A stretch of 64,000 bases of DNA from positions 1,550,001 through 1,614,000 of the forward strand of contig JAWWNJ010000002.1 of assembly GCA_037176885.1 (NCBI GenBank). Direction: 5' to 3'. The position numbers and the translations under genes are program-made. Origin of the DNA: Favolaschia claudopus. Its lineage: Eukaryota > Basidiomycota > Agaricomycetes > Agaricales > Mycenaceae. This document shows, in pieces, positions 46,048-57,706 of this stretch. The notes under the pieces are model-generated. The model had not been told where the DNA came from. It was given only the letters and a program-made list of their open reading frames with translations, and ran no database searches. Numbering within the stretch: the first letter of the stretch is position 1; each line of letters begins with the position of its first letter.

Positions 46048-47261
46048 TTACTGGTCCAGGATCGTCGTCTCGACGATGATCGAGGTTACACGGTAGGGGT
46101 CTAGCCAATGAATGAGCTCGTGTTTATCAGGAAGAACGTCATAAACATACCGATGTTGGAAGCGGGGCGTCTGTCTTCGAGGTAGCCATAACCTTGAGCG
46201 GCGACGTGTCGGGGAATACGGATAGAAGCGCCACGGTTCGCGACACCGGAGCTGAAGGCGGTGATGTGGCCAGTCTCATGGCGCCCAGTCAACCGGAGAT
46301 CATTGTCCTCTCCGTAGACAGCAATGTGCTCAGTGTGCTTCTTCGCCATCTTCTCAATGGCCGCCTCGATGTGCTTCATGCCTCCGGGCTCACGCATAGC
46401 TTTGGTAGAGTAATTTGTGTGGCAGCCGGCACCATTCCAGTCACCCGCGAGAGGTTTGGGGTGGAAGGAGACGACAATGCCCCACTGCTCGGCGATGCGG
46501 ACGAGGAGGTAGCGGGCCATCCAGAGGTGGTCGCCCATGGAGATGCCTTCACAAGGACCGACCTGGAACTCCCACTGCGAGGGCATGACCTCCGCGTTGA
46601 TACCACTGATGTTGACCTTGGCGTAAAGGCATGCACGGTAATGTGCTTCTATGAGGTCGCGAGCGAAGACCTTGCCAGTACCTGGTCGCCGAAGTGAGAA
46701 CACAGTTAGATACGGAGCACCGTATACATACCAGCACCACAGTAATACGGTCCCTGAGGGCCAGGGAAGCCGCCCTTGGGCCAGGCGTAGGGCTTGCCGT
46801 CGGTATCGAAAAGAGTGTACTCCTGCTCAAGACCGAACCAAGGCTCGGTGTCTTTTGCCTGTTCCATTACTTTCTTTGCGTGATGACGGAAGTTGGTCTT
46901 ATTGGGGGTACCGTCGTTGTTGTAGGTCTCTGCGAGGACAAGGATGTTGTCGCCGCCGCGGAATGGGTCAGGGAAGATGGCAACGGGGCGCAAGAGGACG
47001 TCTGAGTCATGACCAGGCGCTTGGTTGGTAGACGATCCATCGAAATCCCAAGTACGGAGCTGGCCGATGTCGGTGACCTTCTTGCTCACAGTTGTAGTCT
47101 TGGAGCGAAGTTCGCCATCGCCATCAATCCAAACGTCTGCGCGTCATTGAGACTGTGCAACGAAAGATAACAGGAATGTGAATACACTCTGCCTGGACCT
47201 TGTCGCCTTGGGGGAGGGCGAGGTAGGGGGCGAGGAGATCGTTCTTGTAAAGGTGAGCCAT
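46048..47261 (-). CDS. GLN1: Glutamine synthetase (type II)
   Basis: ATP-dependent ammonium assimilation, glutamate to glutamine, cytosolic. It starts [20 protein letters not shown] at 47261. Motifs: [62 protein letters not shown] (catalytic Glu), [30 protein letters not shown] region and [20 protein letters not shown]. The last exon, after an intron near 46108-46160, gives [17 protein letters not shown] with TAA at 46048-46050. Four introns, complete. Confidence 0.95.
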
Positions 47262-47668
47262 GAGAAGGGTGGGGTGGGGTGATGAGGGGAAAAGGAAGAG
47301 AAGTGTTATCTCGCACGACCAACGGGATATATATGCACCGGGAAATCCCGATGCCTCTTCGGGTCTGTTTCGGACTTTTCTGCGTTTCAGGACCAGGCAC
47401 TGGATTGCATTGCGATAAGGCGGCTTGTTCATTCTAGCTATGTGATATTCGAGTCATACAGTGCAGTACTTGGCATGTGGACCTCGTCCTCATCGTCCCC
47501 GCCGTCCCTCGAGCTCTATCCGGTCTCGTCGGTCCGTGCAGCGGAACTAACGGAATGCAAACACAAAAACGGGCTGAATACAATTCAATTACGCCAGTCA
47601 GTCATCTGTCGCATTCGACCCCACTGGCATCGTCATTCACTGCCAGCGGTCGACGTCAACGGCTTCTT
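47262..47668. other. Intergenic, glutamine synthetase promoter side
   Basis: About 400 bp. A TATATATGCA-like word at 47328-47337 lies roughly 70 bp upstream of the glutamine synthetase ATG on that strand and could be a TATA element. No gene seen. Confidence 0.4.
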
Positions 47669-48428
47669 CTAGCCACTCCGTGAGCCCAGCCGCGCCATCG
47701 TGTCCTCCGAGTTCTCTTGCTCTTCTACCGTATCTGATTGAGTGACCTAGACGCAGTCCATGCGTTTAGTTTGAATGCCATGCGGAACTGGATTACACGC
47801 ACCACGCGTAACACAGACTTCTTGGAAGACTCTTGTAGCTCTCCAGAAATTATTAGTTCATCCAGTATCGCATAAGCTTTCTGAAAGTTGAAGATTCTGT
47901 CAAATGGGATTCCCTTCAGCAGAGCCTCATCGTTGAAAGATATGCGGTGTCTCACAAATCCAATTCGCAGACCTAAGCACGCGATGGCGATGAGTACGCA
48001 CTGCAAAGTATACGACACCGATGCACTTACATTGCCGAAATATCGGTCCAAGACCTCCACGTAGCGGTGTATAATCTCCAGCGTTACCAGCTCATTGTCG
48101 TTCGACCCAATTCCGCATACGAAGAAGAGCGATGCATATCTTCGGTAGACCACCTTGGTGTCTGCCCGAAATCGTTCAACGAGGGGCCTGAGGCATGGCT
48201 GGCGAGAGCATGCCTTTGTATTCCAAGAAATTGCACATCCGTGTGCGTCGAGCAAGTACAAGCTGCGTAACATCCTTGACAATCTTCGCCTTGGCCTTCG
48301 GCGCTGTAGTCGTAAACCACTTTGATAGACGGACTTTCCCTAGCCAACGCGCGCGTAAATCCACGATTCTAGACACTGAAGCACCGAGACAAGCCTTGAC
48401 GCGAGACGAGGAGAATGTAGTTGATCAT
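47669..48428 (-). CDS. APS1: AP-1 adaptor complex sigma subunit
   Basis: Small chain of the clathrin adaptor AP-1, acting at trans-Golgi and endosomes. Spliced sequence: [120 protein letters not shown] and [20 protein letters not shown]. Two of the introns (48340-48394 and 48162-48213) need GC donors to give this invariant sequence. The last exon is reached only with the GTGCGT donor near 47795. TAG at 47669-47671. Complete, about 160 residues as in the family. Confidence 0.94.
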
Positions 48429-48617
48429 AACCCGAGAAGATTGTCGTTAAAGTTGACCGTGCGGCAGCGTTTGCCGATGTTTGTGTCAGCGCTTGTTCTT
48501 CGACTTCCACCTCGTTCAATGCTGATGCTTCATAGTGCTACAACTAGAAATACAACATGGGGATGAATGAAAACTATACAAATGCCTTCCACTTAAATAT
48601 CCAATCCATGCGTCTCT

Positions 48618-51600
48618 CTATCTGACCTTGATCGTCATCTTCTCATAGAAATCGGATTTGACCGCCTTCAGGTCTTTCGACGCTCGGGTCTTTATGAGAC
48701 ATAACTGCATCGACAGAGCGTTCAGTCCAGCCCTCAAGCGAAACTAGTACGCACCTCCCCGAACGCAACATCCCACGGAAATCGCGTCCATTTGGTTGTC
48801 TTTTTTTGCCGTTCATCCGAATCAAACAAGTAGGCGTAAGACGCCTTCAGGCGAGCAGCTTCTTCTTCGCTTACTCTCAACCCCGATGGTCCAGTTGCAA
48901 AATCGCGTGAAAGTTCGCGCAAGATATCTTGTCGACGCTCTATTGGGAGCCTGCTGAAGTTCGGCCCTGCCAGCACCCCATTTCCGTGAAACATTGCCAT
49001 CCGGTTTCAACTCGACAACTCACTGATTTTGGTCTTGTGCTTGGCGTGAACACCCTCGACATGCTCCTTAATGAGCTCCAGATCGCTTTTGCGGGACACG
49101 GCATCCTCTACCTCCTTGAGCAGCCGCATCGCTGCGTCCTTGGCCTCGCTCAACTCCGAGCTATCTTCTCCGACTCCTCCTCCTCCATGGCACAATTCTC
49201 CCCCTTCTCCAGAGCCGTATCCCTTTTTTTCACCGGCATCCACCTTTTGCAATATTTGCTTTGCCAGTAGTTCAATGTCAGAGTTCCGAAGGCCATCAGC
49301 CTCCTTTTTGTCCTTTTGCTTGTCTTCAAACTCGAGCCAAGGAGCGGTCAAGTCGCCGTCCACAACATGTACAGCGTCGGTTTTGAATTTGCCCTCAATC
49401 TCGGCTTTCAGTTCTTGCCCCCATGTGGTCCCCCACTGGTTTTTGCTGGCGTGATGGCACAGCTCGTCCATTATGAAGGTCCCCAAACCTCGGCCCCGCT
49501 TCAGGTTCAACATGTTGGTCGTGTCAGGGGCGCCCTCTTTCTTGTCTGCATTTTCTTTCCACTGAATGTACCACCGTCAACACAAGAGAGGAGGAGGAGA
49601 TGGTGTGCGCTGCTTACCTCTGGAGGCCTTTTGTTGTACTTTTTCTGGTCATCCTTGTAACGTCCTGGAAGTACTGTTAGTCCGGTCTTGGCCCCATCCA
49701 AGGTTTTGCAGAACCTGAAACAACGTTTAGATTTTTCAATTGCATTCGGAAATCAACGAACATATAAGCAAGCCGGATCGTTTCCGAGTGTCGATATCCA
49801 AGGGAGTACGTCGCATTTAGATGCCAGTTCGAGTACTGGCCGACCACTGCCATGTCCCGAAGGCCACTCAACAAGTATGCTTGCATTTCTCGCAGCTGCT
49901 GTGCGTCCGTTAAGGATCGTGTTCGCTCCATAAAATCCGATACAAGTTCATTTTTTGGGGAAAAACATTGCGCGACTTCGGGTGGTTCCTTCCATGAAGT
50001 CAAGTGGGTGTCGAAACAGAAAATTGAATGGTTTTACCTGAGAAAAACGGAGGTCGGCATTGACAAATTTGTCGACTAGCTCGGGTTGCCAAATAACGAG
50101 CCTGATCAATCATATCAGATCCAGCAAGAAATTGTAACAGTTGAATTTTACCCTTTGTCGCCGTCATAGTCGCCTCCCGAAAGATAATCGGCTGCTCGAC
50201 GGGATCCCTTGACAGAGAGAACGATCACCTCAAGTAAAATATCAGTCAATCCCCCGTTAATATTGAACAATGAAACAACCCTTACGTCCGTGTAATGGCG
50301 CAACTCTGGCCGGTCAACAGCCGTCCACTGATTTAGAGGAGTTAGTACGCGTTGAGACCCCAGGGAACGGTCGTCATCGACACAAAGTACGCCACTCACC
50401 TTTTGAACATCGGTCGGTAACTACCAATCTCCAGTTTATTATATCATTCAACTGCGGCTGTTCGAATACACTCACCTTGCACGGATGCCGGGTGATAAGC
50501 GCAGGACCCAATAAGATATCAGTGGGCATCCCAGACCGAGTTTGGAGATTATGATGAGAGGTTTTAAGGAAAAATTCTCCCTCTTCCAAGACTCCAAGCT
50601 CATCACAAATTAGAAATGCCATAGCGGACATTCCGACCGGTAGATCAATGCGATACGAGTTAATGCATCGCTTAACGCAGGTGTTGACGACTTGTTCGAG
50701 TTTAGCCCTTGTAAGTTACGTCTCAGTTGCATCCCTTATAATAATGGCTCTTCACAACTTACCTGAGGACGCTACACGTCCGAGGATTGAAGCCGGCGTC
50801 CAACAGATGCATGACCGTTTCCTCAAGCGACGAGGGACACCGCGAGATGGCGTCGATCCACCATGCAGTACTGACCGGTTCATCTTTGATTCCCTCTTCG
50901 TCATCATCTTCTAGTTCTGCGCTGTCCCTCTCTGAGTAGCCCTTGACGCGGGCGAGAACAGTTTCCTGGCGAGCCATTCGCGCCGACATGACACCCCCAG
51001 CACGACTAACAGCCCACCACAACTTCTCCATTGCCTGTGGCCCCTCCCAAGTTACCAAAGGAGTGACGGCGTTGACAAGTGCAGTTTCTATCAGATTGAT
51101 AAATGCTTTCGAAGGCATGTCATCTTTCTTGCGCCTTAAAGCATAGTGAGAGCTCACCTGAAGCAGGTACACCGTTCTCTCCCAAGTTTATTATTGTTTC
51201 AACAGGAAGTCGGCATCGCGTGTTGGTGTGCGATGACCGAAGCAAATCCACGGTGCGCAAAGCAGGGTCTTCGAGGTTGGTATGCTTGACTTTTATTTGG
51301 GATGGACGCAAACAGGCGAGAGGCCGCTCATTGTCATCGGTTGGATGCATTACCAGGAGACCCTGAGCAAACAATCAAGAAAAGAGCGAGTGAACAGCCA
51401 TCTCGGTCACCTTTCCCCCTGCGTCTATTAGTTCGGGCAAGTAAACGAGTCAAAAGAACTAACCAACGAGACGGACTTGAATAGCAGTGGGCCATGAATC
51501 CATCTCGTATTGATTGTAAATCAATCGAAGCCCAGCTTTGTTGATCAAGCCGGCGCCGTCAGACATATCGTCGCCAGACGTAGATGCTATGCAAGCTATT

Positions 51601-53800
51601 CAGAATGAGAATTCCTGAGTAGAAAGGGAGATTTAACTGATATCAGGGATGTAACTGATTGCATCCTCCTCGAGTCTCAATACCGGAGCAGAGTTTGACC
51701 TTCCGAGAGCGAACCTTGACGCCCACTTGGCCATGGTCTGGAGCTAGTTTAGTGACGCAACGAGGCAATACGAGCACTTTACTTGTTTCGGGTTCAATTC
51801 GAGTGCATTGTGCCACGCTAGAAATTCACGAAGAGAGAAGCCCCCTGGGGTCGTTCTGGTAGGATGGACACGACCCCCCTCCACAATTTCATTAGTGCAG
51901 ACAAGGAAAACATTGGCATCTTTCGCGTCAAATGCGCGGAAGACTTTGTTCCCCAAGATGAATGGGCGCTGGAGGAATCGGATCAATTGCTCCGACTCGG
52001 ACGCCTTTTTAAGGACATCTTTCGACAAACCCAGAGTAAGGAAACGCTCAGATCCCCACCGACGAGCAAATCGGTTGGACGGACTAGCGGGATCTCAGTC
52101 AAGGCAAATCTTGATAATGGAATGCGCACCCGAGTTCTGGCGGCTTAAGGACAACTTTGTACGGTATAGTTTTATTTTTGCCTTCGACAATCAGCTTCGC
52201 GGTAAAGTGAACTTTGCCGCCGAACCAGTCGAGGGCACTTTCGCTGAATCCTGAGGCGACCTGAGAGGTACCATGGAATCAGAGCAACTGGGACGTACCC
52301 AGCCCTGCAAACTCGTCCTTGGCCAGATTCTCCACTTCTAGATGCAGTTCAGCCCAGGGCGACTGGAATGTTTTGAGAAATTGAACTGGTTGGTTGGGAT
52401 CATAGTTACCTTCGCCGCTCTCTCCTTTGCGAAGGCGTTGTCGAGGACGGTGCCGGAACTTTGACCAAACAGCCCAGGGATCAGGGGGACAGCATCGACG
52501 ACGCTCAACCCCTGCAGTTTAGCCAAACCGTCCATGTCAATGGCTGCATAGTCTCCAGCAGCGATGCGAGCAATCTCAAACTGAACGCCATAGGGTAGAC
52601 CCAGCTGATTGAACTGACGCTGGTGAGATGAGGAACGCGACTGTTACTATGTTAGCGTCGGGGTTAGATAACAATGGGCATGGCATACGATGATATATGG
52701 TGAGAACCAACCGTCGCCTTCGACTGGGTTTGGCCGCGCAAATTTAGCGGGTTTTGAGGGTCCGGCCGAGGCATCGATTGAGTCGCGGTTTCTACGTTTT
52801 CCCAAAACGCTCCGGCCAGATTGGTTTTGTTGAGGCAACATAAGCCTGCCAGATCCAGAAGACTCATTCGAGGCATTACTGTCGGTCCGAGAGAACACAG
52901 TGCCTGATGAGGTTCTGGAGCTCGTAGCAGATTCAGCCACGGCAATGGTGGTGCCGGAATCGTTGCTATTAGATCGAGAAAATGGCTTGGAACTGTTACT
53001 AGATTTCGATGTTTCGCTGGAGGAGGGTAGCGGCTGTCTCGGAGGGTTGGCAATGGACCGCATCAACTGCGTTCCAACTAGGTTGGTTGGTTGAATCGCG
53101 CTGGAATTTGGAATATTAAACAGAATCTTACCTGGCGCTTGCATGATGAGCTCTGATATGTCGTTTTCATCGTAGTAGTCTGAGAAGCTGGAATGCTACG
53201 TCTTATGAGCGACACAGCGGAATATTTCTCGTCTTGAACCTACTTGAGAAAGGGCAGGAGGTTCGCATTTTTCCGATACTTAGTTGACCAGGTCAGGGAT
53301 TAACCAAAAATTGAGCGAGGTTGCAACGCACCATCGGCGTCTGCTATCAGTCCACTGATATCTGGCAGACCGAGATAGAGATATTGCTGGACAGAATTGT
53401 CAGAACCCACGAGGAAAACGCGCCATAAATGTCGCAAACACGACGTCTCGTACCTGAGAGGGGGGAATGTCTGGTGGTGGCAGCTATTCAACAGTGACGA
53501 TGCATTCTGCTGAAAGTGCCCGTACCTTCCTCCGCTAGACTCATGTCTACTTCCACGCTTCGCGATGAGCCCTGCACATCGGGCACAGGCATGGGGGAAA
53601 GTCCTGTTCGGGGAACTTGAATTGTCTGCAAGTTGAGATATAGGTATCCGACAGTGTCGCGCTTTGAAATGGTGGACTGAGAGGAGGGCGAGAATGGAAG
53701 GGGGTGATTTGAGAGGTATCCAGTCGATGACGTTCGCCCCCCGAATTCAAAACGACGCGACTCTTGACGCGGTTCGGGTTCGAGACAGGAATAAACCAAA
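48618..53800 (-). CDS. RNA-dependent RNA polymerase, QDE-1 type
   Basis: Cellular RdRP of RNA silencing; it makes double-stranded RNA from aberrant transcripts for Dicer. The N-terminal third is Ser/Asn-rich and poorly conserved (for example SSNSSKPFSRSNSNDSG). The polymerase part includes FLQRPFILGNKVFRAF, RTTPGGFSLREFLAWHNALE, NKAGLRLIYNQYEMDSWPTA, ETIINLGENGVP, GMPTDILLGPALITRHPCK, and the catalytic LSGGDYDGDKG (DxDGD). Downstream are VSDFMERTRSLTDAQQLREM and WNVAF/WDVAFGELCLIKTRA-type C-terminus ending DFYEKMTIKVR, TAG at 48618-48620. More than 15 introns. The start is uncertain; an open frame reaches 53800 without an ATG, so a 5' exon may be missing. Confidence 0.87.
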
Positions 53801-53962
53801 GATTTCTGTTACGTAAATACGCGCTACGTTACGAGATTTCCGTGGAATCAAATTTGTGTCTTGCAGTTGGCTCGTTGAGCTCTGTTGAGCTGGACCAGTG
53901 CACAAATACCGAAAGAAAATTATCGTGATCGTACAGGTACTGTATGAGACATGTATGTAAAA

Positions 53963-55152
53963 TTACCGCTTCTTGGTGGCCTTTTTCCTCTTTCCGCCGG
54001 ATGCCTTGCCCTCCTTGGGTGTGACCGTACCACTGCCCGGTGCGTCCGACGCAGTTGTTGAATCATCATCGTAGCTTTCGAGCTCCGGGGTGACCTCCTT
54101 CGGAGCACCAGCAACGCGCTCGAAAGCTTTTTGATAGAGTGACTTGACGAGAGCAAAGAACCAGGTGTTGCTGAACGTCGGTGGGGTGACGGTTGACTTG
54201 TCAAGGAGGTGCATGTCGCCTGAGGGATCTAGCTGAATGAATGGTACACGAGTTTTGGATCAAACACTCTCATTGTTCAGAGATAGAAAACGCACGAGAT
54301 ATACGTGGTTTGCGTCAACGACCATGTCGACATAGCGCTTCCTGACACTCTCGCCCTCATCGTCGACGGCGGCAGCTACATTCACCTTGACCTGATAGCA
54401 CATACAATCAAAATGGTGCCGGGACATTGTTGTACTCGACAACTCGCCTTCCGCTGTCCTTCAACTGGGATCAACTTGGTCCCCCATGCGGCCAGTTGCG
54501 CCTCCTTCACAAGGCGCTCCATCCGTTTAACATCGTTTCCGTAGTTGATTTTCTGTAATCAAAAAATAAATGACAGCGTATTGAGAATGGATTGAATCTT
54601 TACCTGAGCTATGTAATGGAAACCCGATGTGACGAGGATAAGGAACGTCAGAACCGTCTGTGAGTCGACAAATCAATTACTCAGGAACGACTGCGAAGGA
54701 GACATCGCATACGCCGAGACCAGGCCGGAACCTGGAATAATAGTAGCCTGTGCCGCGCCAGACGGGTACCCCATTTTTGTAGAAGAAGTCGTATCTATCG
54801 CGACTCTCTTTGTTCCTCAGGATGGTCGAAACGACGCCTAGCCGAGCAAACCGCTCATGGATTTTTTTGTCGTTGGGGTTTTTATCCGGGCTGCAGCGTC
54901 ATTAGAAGCATATTCAAATGCCAGATGATCTGCAACGCACTGAAGCTGCATGCTCTTCTTCCTGTAAGCCTTTGCAATCTCTGACGTGCTCGCAGTGGAG
55001 GGAACATCAAGCCAAGAGTAGAACGTTGTGCCTTTGCCCTCAGATGTTTCGATAGCACCGACGAGGTCGAAAATCTCATGGTCCTCCTTCTCCCATGCAA
55101 GTGCAACCGTCACCAGGACTGCCAAGAAAGTGAACAGGAAGAAAGCCCTCAT
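53963..55152 (-). CDS. ERJ5: ER membrane DnaJ protein (ERJ5/DNAJC1-like)
   Basis: ER-resident J-domain co-chaperone. It starts [20 protein letters not shown], a signal peptide or anchor, then a J domain: [40 protein letters not shown] with the HPD motif restored by an intron at about 54895-54948, and [20 protein letters not shown]. After the J domain [20 protein letters not shown] leads to a transmembrane helix. The cytosolic tail has [40 protein letters not shown] and a Lys-rich end [11 protein letters not shown]. Stop 53963-53965. Divergent from RRN7, 155 bp between starts. Confidence 0.88.
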
Positions 55153-55307
55153 CGCGGGGCGATAAAGTTACGTGCAGAAGAGAAAGCACAGAAGAGACGT
55201 CGCCTTTCGCCGAATTGCCAGCAAGTCGCGCGTTCACGTGCTTCGGCATTTGCCGGTCTTTCCTTCGCGTTTTCCTCACTGCGCTTCAACTTGGCTTCAA
55301 CAGGAGA
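55153..55307. promoter_or_regulatory. Shared divergent promoter, ERJ5/RRN7
   Basis: 155 bp between the start codons at 55152 (minus) and 55308 (plus). Both promoters lie here by position; no motif identified. Confidence 0.5.
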
Positions 55308-57527
55308 ATGGCCCCGCGAAAGCGTTGCCCAGTCTGCAGGTCTAAGCAATGGCATAAGGAACCTTCAAGCGGCCTCATTGCATGCAGTGAGGGCCATATT
55401 CTTCAAGTATCCTTACACATTCATCCGACACCAACTGCGTTCCTCAATTCCACTTCATAGAATTACAGAAAAGAAGTGTCGGATGTTGACATGGTGGGTC
55501 CCCATGCGGTCAGAAAGCGCACCATCAAGGTGAACAAGAAAAAAGACGGCCAACAAGCGGGCACCACAGATCCCAAGTGTTTGTATGCTTTCGACTGGCC
55601 CGCTCTCAGCTCATCTGGCATGAACAGTGTACCACGGCAATCGGGGGAGATACTTTTACTTTCAGTGCCTTCAGCTTATCTTAAGGCACCAAATTGCTAT
55701 TCTAATTGAGCGATGGGCTCTGCCTTCCGAGTTTGAAGTCTGTTTGTCGTGTTGGTTCTCACACATTTTTAATCGTCATGCAGATAGTGTGCAGGGACCT
55801 GTGGGCGCTCCATCTCAGTCTCCTGAAGGACCCTCCTCCGTCGGAGTCATACCTCGCAGCGCAAGATTCGGACCGAGAGGAAGAAAAAATTCCCTCCACG
55901 GCTGAAATAGAGAAACAGAGCCCAGATCCAGAATCTCATCCACCAGATCCTGGACCGGCACCGAGCGATGATGATGTCAGTGACAACGATGCAAAGGACG
56001 ACGGAGACGACCCCGAGCTGGACGACCTCCTCGCGGAAAATTCTGCATCCGAGTCTACATCTGATGAAGACGATGGCAACAAACCGAATCTTATGCCCTC
56101 AGAACAACATCGACCGAAGGTTGGCCTGGCGAGCTTCGAGAAGCCTGCAAACACGCTCGCGGTGATCGTCCTAGCATGTTGGACGTTGCGGATCCCGATT
56201 TTATATCGCGACATGACGCAGTGCGTTTCAATTTCAACTTTTTTGCGTGAGTCGGCTGACAGGAACTGTCGAAATGCAGATTGATCGAGTCATACGAGCT
56301 GCCTTACTTGGAAGCTGTTCGACTGATTCCTGAAAGCATGAAGATTCATCTGACGAAACAGAATGTCCAGGCACTATCTCCTCTGGTGAGTACTATCTCC
56401 GTTTTCTGAGGCAGGCAGCTGACCAGCATCGAGAAAACCCCAGACACGCAAACGCTGCACACACTTGCGTCATCGCTCGCTCGACGAGTGCATTTATCAT
56501 ATGGCATCAAGACGCCTGAAGCCAACGCAGCTCCGATTCTCTGGCGTGTGTTAACACAGTGTCTCGGCGGCGGCCGTATGTTGTTGCTGTCTTCATGACG
56601 CTCGCGAGAAATTAATTCATCCCCGCGCTGCTTGTAGCGCCGTTGTATACGCTCACGAAACGGCTCTCGACCGTGTTATCACTTCCGTTGACGCTGCATC
56701 ATTCGCTGGCACCGCGCTTGAAACAGATCAAGCAATACGATGTCGAGAGTCACCAGTTGGACAACATTGCACCGGAACTGGCGTTTGCTGCTACAGGTAT
56801 CATTGTGCTGAAAATAATCTACGGTTTGGATGGCAGAGAAAGGTTTGCTGATTTTCGATTTAAAAATAACTCAAGTAACAGAAGACCAGACTTCCACTTG
56901 ATTCGGAAGACCCCGCCGGTGATCTGCCTCGGCTCGATGGGTATCTGGAACAGGTCGAGAGGATGAACGAAGGGGACAGCAGGAGAATGGAAACCGTGTT
57001 TGATTCGAGGACACCGATGTAAGAGGATTCAGTGCGGATCCGGGCAGATGTTAAACGATGAACAGGTTGCTTGAAGGGCTTGACGATGATACGGTGGACC
57101 AATACCTTGCATTCTGTGAACGTGCACTAATCGGACCGGCAAATGGTAAGCGGAACTCGTCCGGCCGGTAGAGAGAAGCTGACGAGAGAGTCTAGACGTG
57201 TTAGCACGGTTCTTTCCTGCTCCCATTGCCAGTCAGACGAGTCTGTCGCAGGTTGCGAGCGAGGAGGGCGGTCAAATTGGGTTACATGCGATGAGGCCGC
57301 GGGACCGAGAGGAGGAGATGCTGCGGCCAGGGGAAGGGTACGCTTTAGGCGACGGGGGTGAGATGTCGGAGGAGTACAGTGTCATTGTGAAGCGAGGTGC
57401 ACGGTGGATCGGGGTGGAGGAGATGTATCTGCGTCGGGTGATCGAGAACTTTGAACGACGTGTGTGGCGGAGGTGGACGGGGATGAAGAACAGCTTGAAT
57501 ATGTATGAGGATGAGACGGGTAAATGA
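55308..57527 (+). CDS. RRN7: RNA polymerase I transcription factor RRN7/TAF1B
   Basis: TFIIB-like subunit of the Pol I core factor at rDNA promoters. It starts MAPRKRCPVCRSKQWHKEPS with a zinc ribbon (CPVC ... ACSEGH). The second exon region VGPHAVRKRTIKVNKKKDGQ is the B-reader-like basic linker. Cyclin-fold sequence follows: YHGNRGRYFYFQCLQLILRH, QIAILIERWALPSEFE, VCRDLWALHLSLL. A long acidic insert (DNDAKDDGDDPELDDLLAEN) comes next, then LAVIVLACWTLRIPILYRDM, RLIESYELPYLEAVRLIPES, DNIAPELAFAATGIIVLKII and a C-terminal GARWIGVEEMYLRRVIENFE. Stop 57525-57527. About ten introns. Confidence 0.88.
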
Positions 57528-57706
57528 AGGTCAAATTGAGGGTGAAATGTTGGATGAAATTCAAATGTTTTATTTTTTTCGGAGTATTTGTGGTTGTTAC
57601 ATCATAATGGCACGTTCATTAGTTTCCCGCATGAAGCTTTGTTTTTGACCACCGCCGTCGACACCCTTGAGGCCCCTCGCCGCCGTTGTCGCCACCGTCG
57701 TCCGCA

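Noticed and set aside
47725..48282. Divergent C-terminus of the AP-1 sigma frame
   Set aside because: It is read-through into an intron; the correct donor restores the usual acidic tail ending at 47669.
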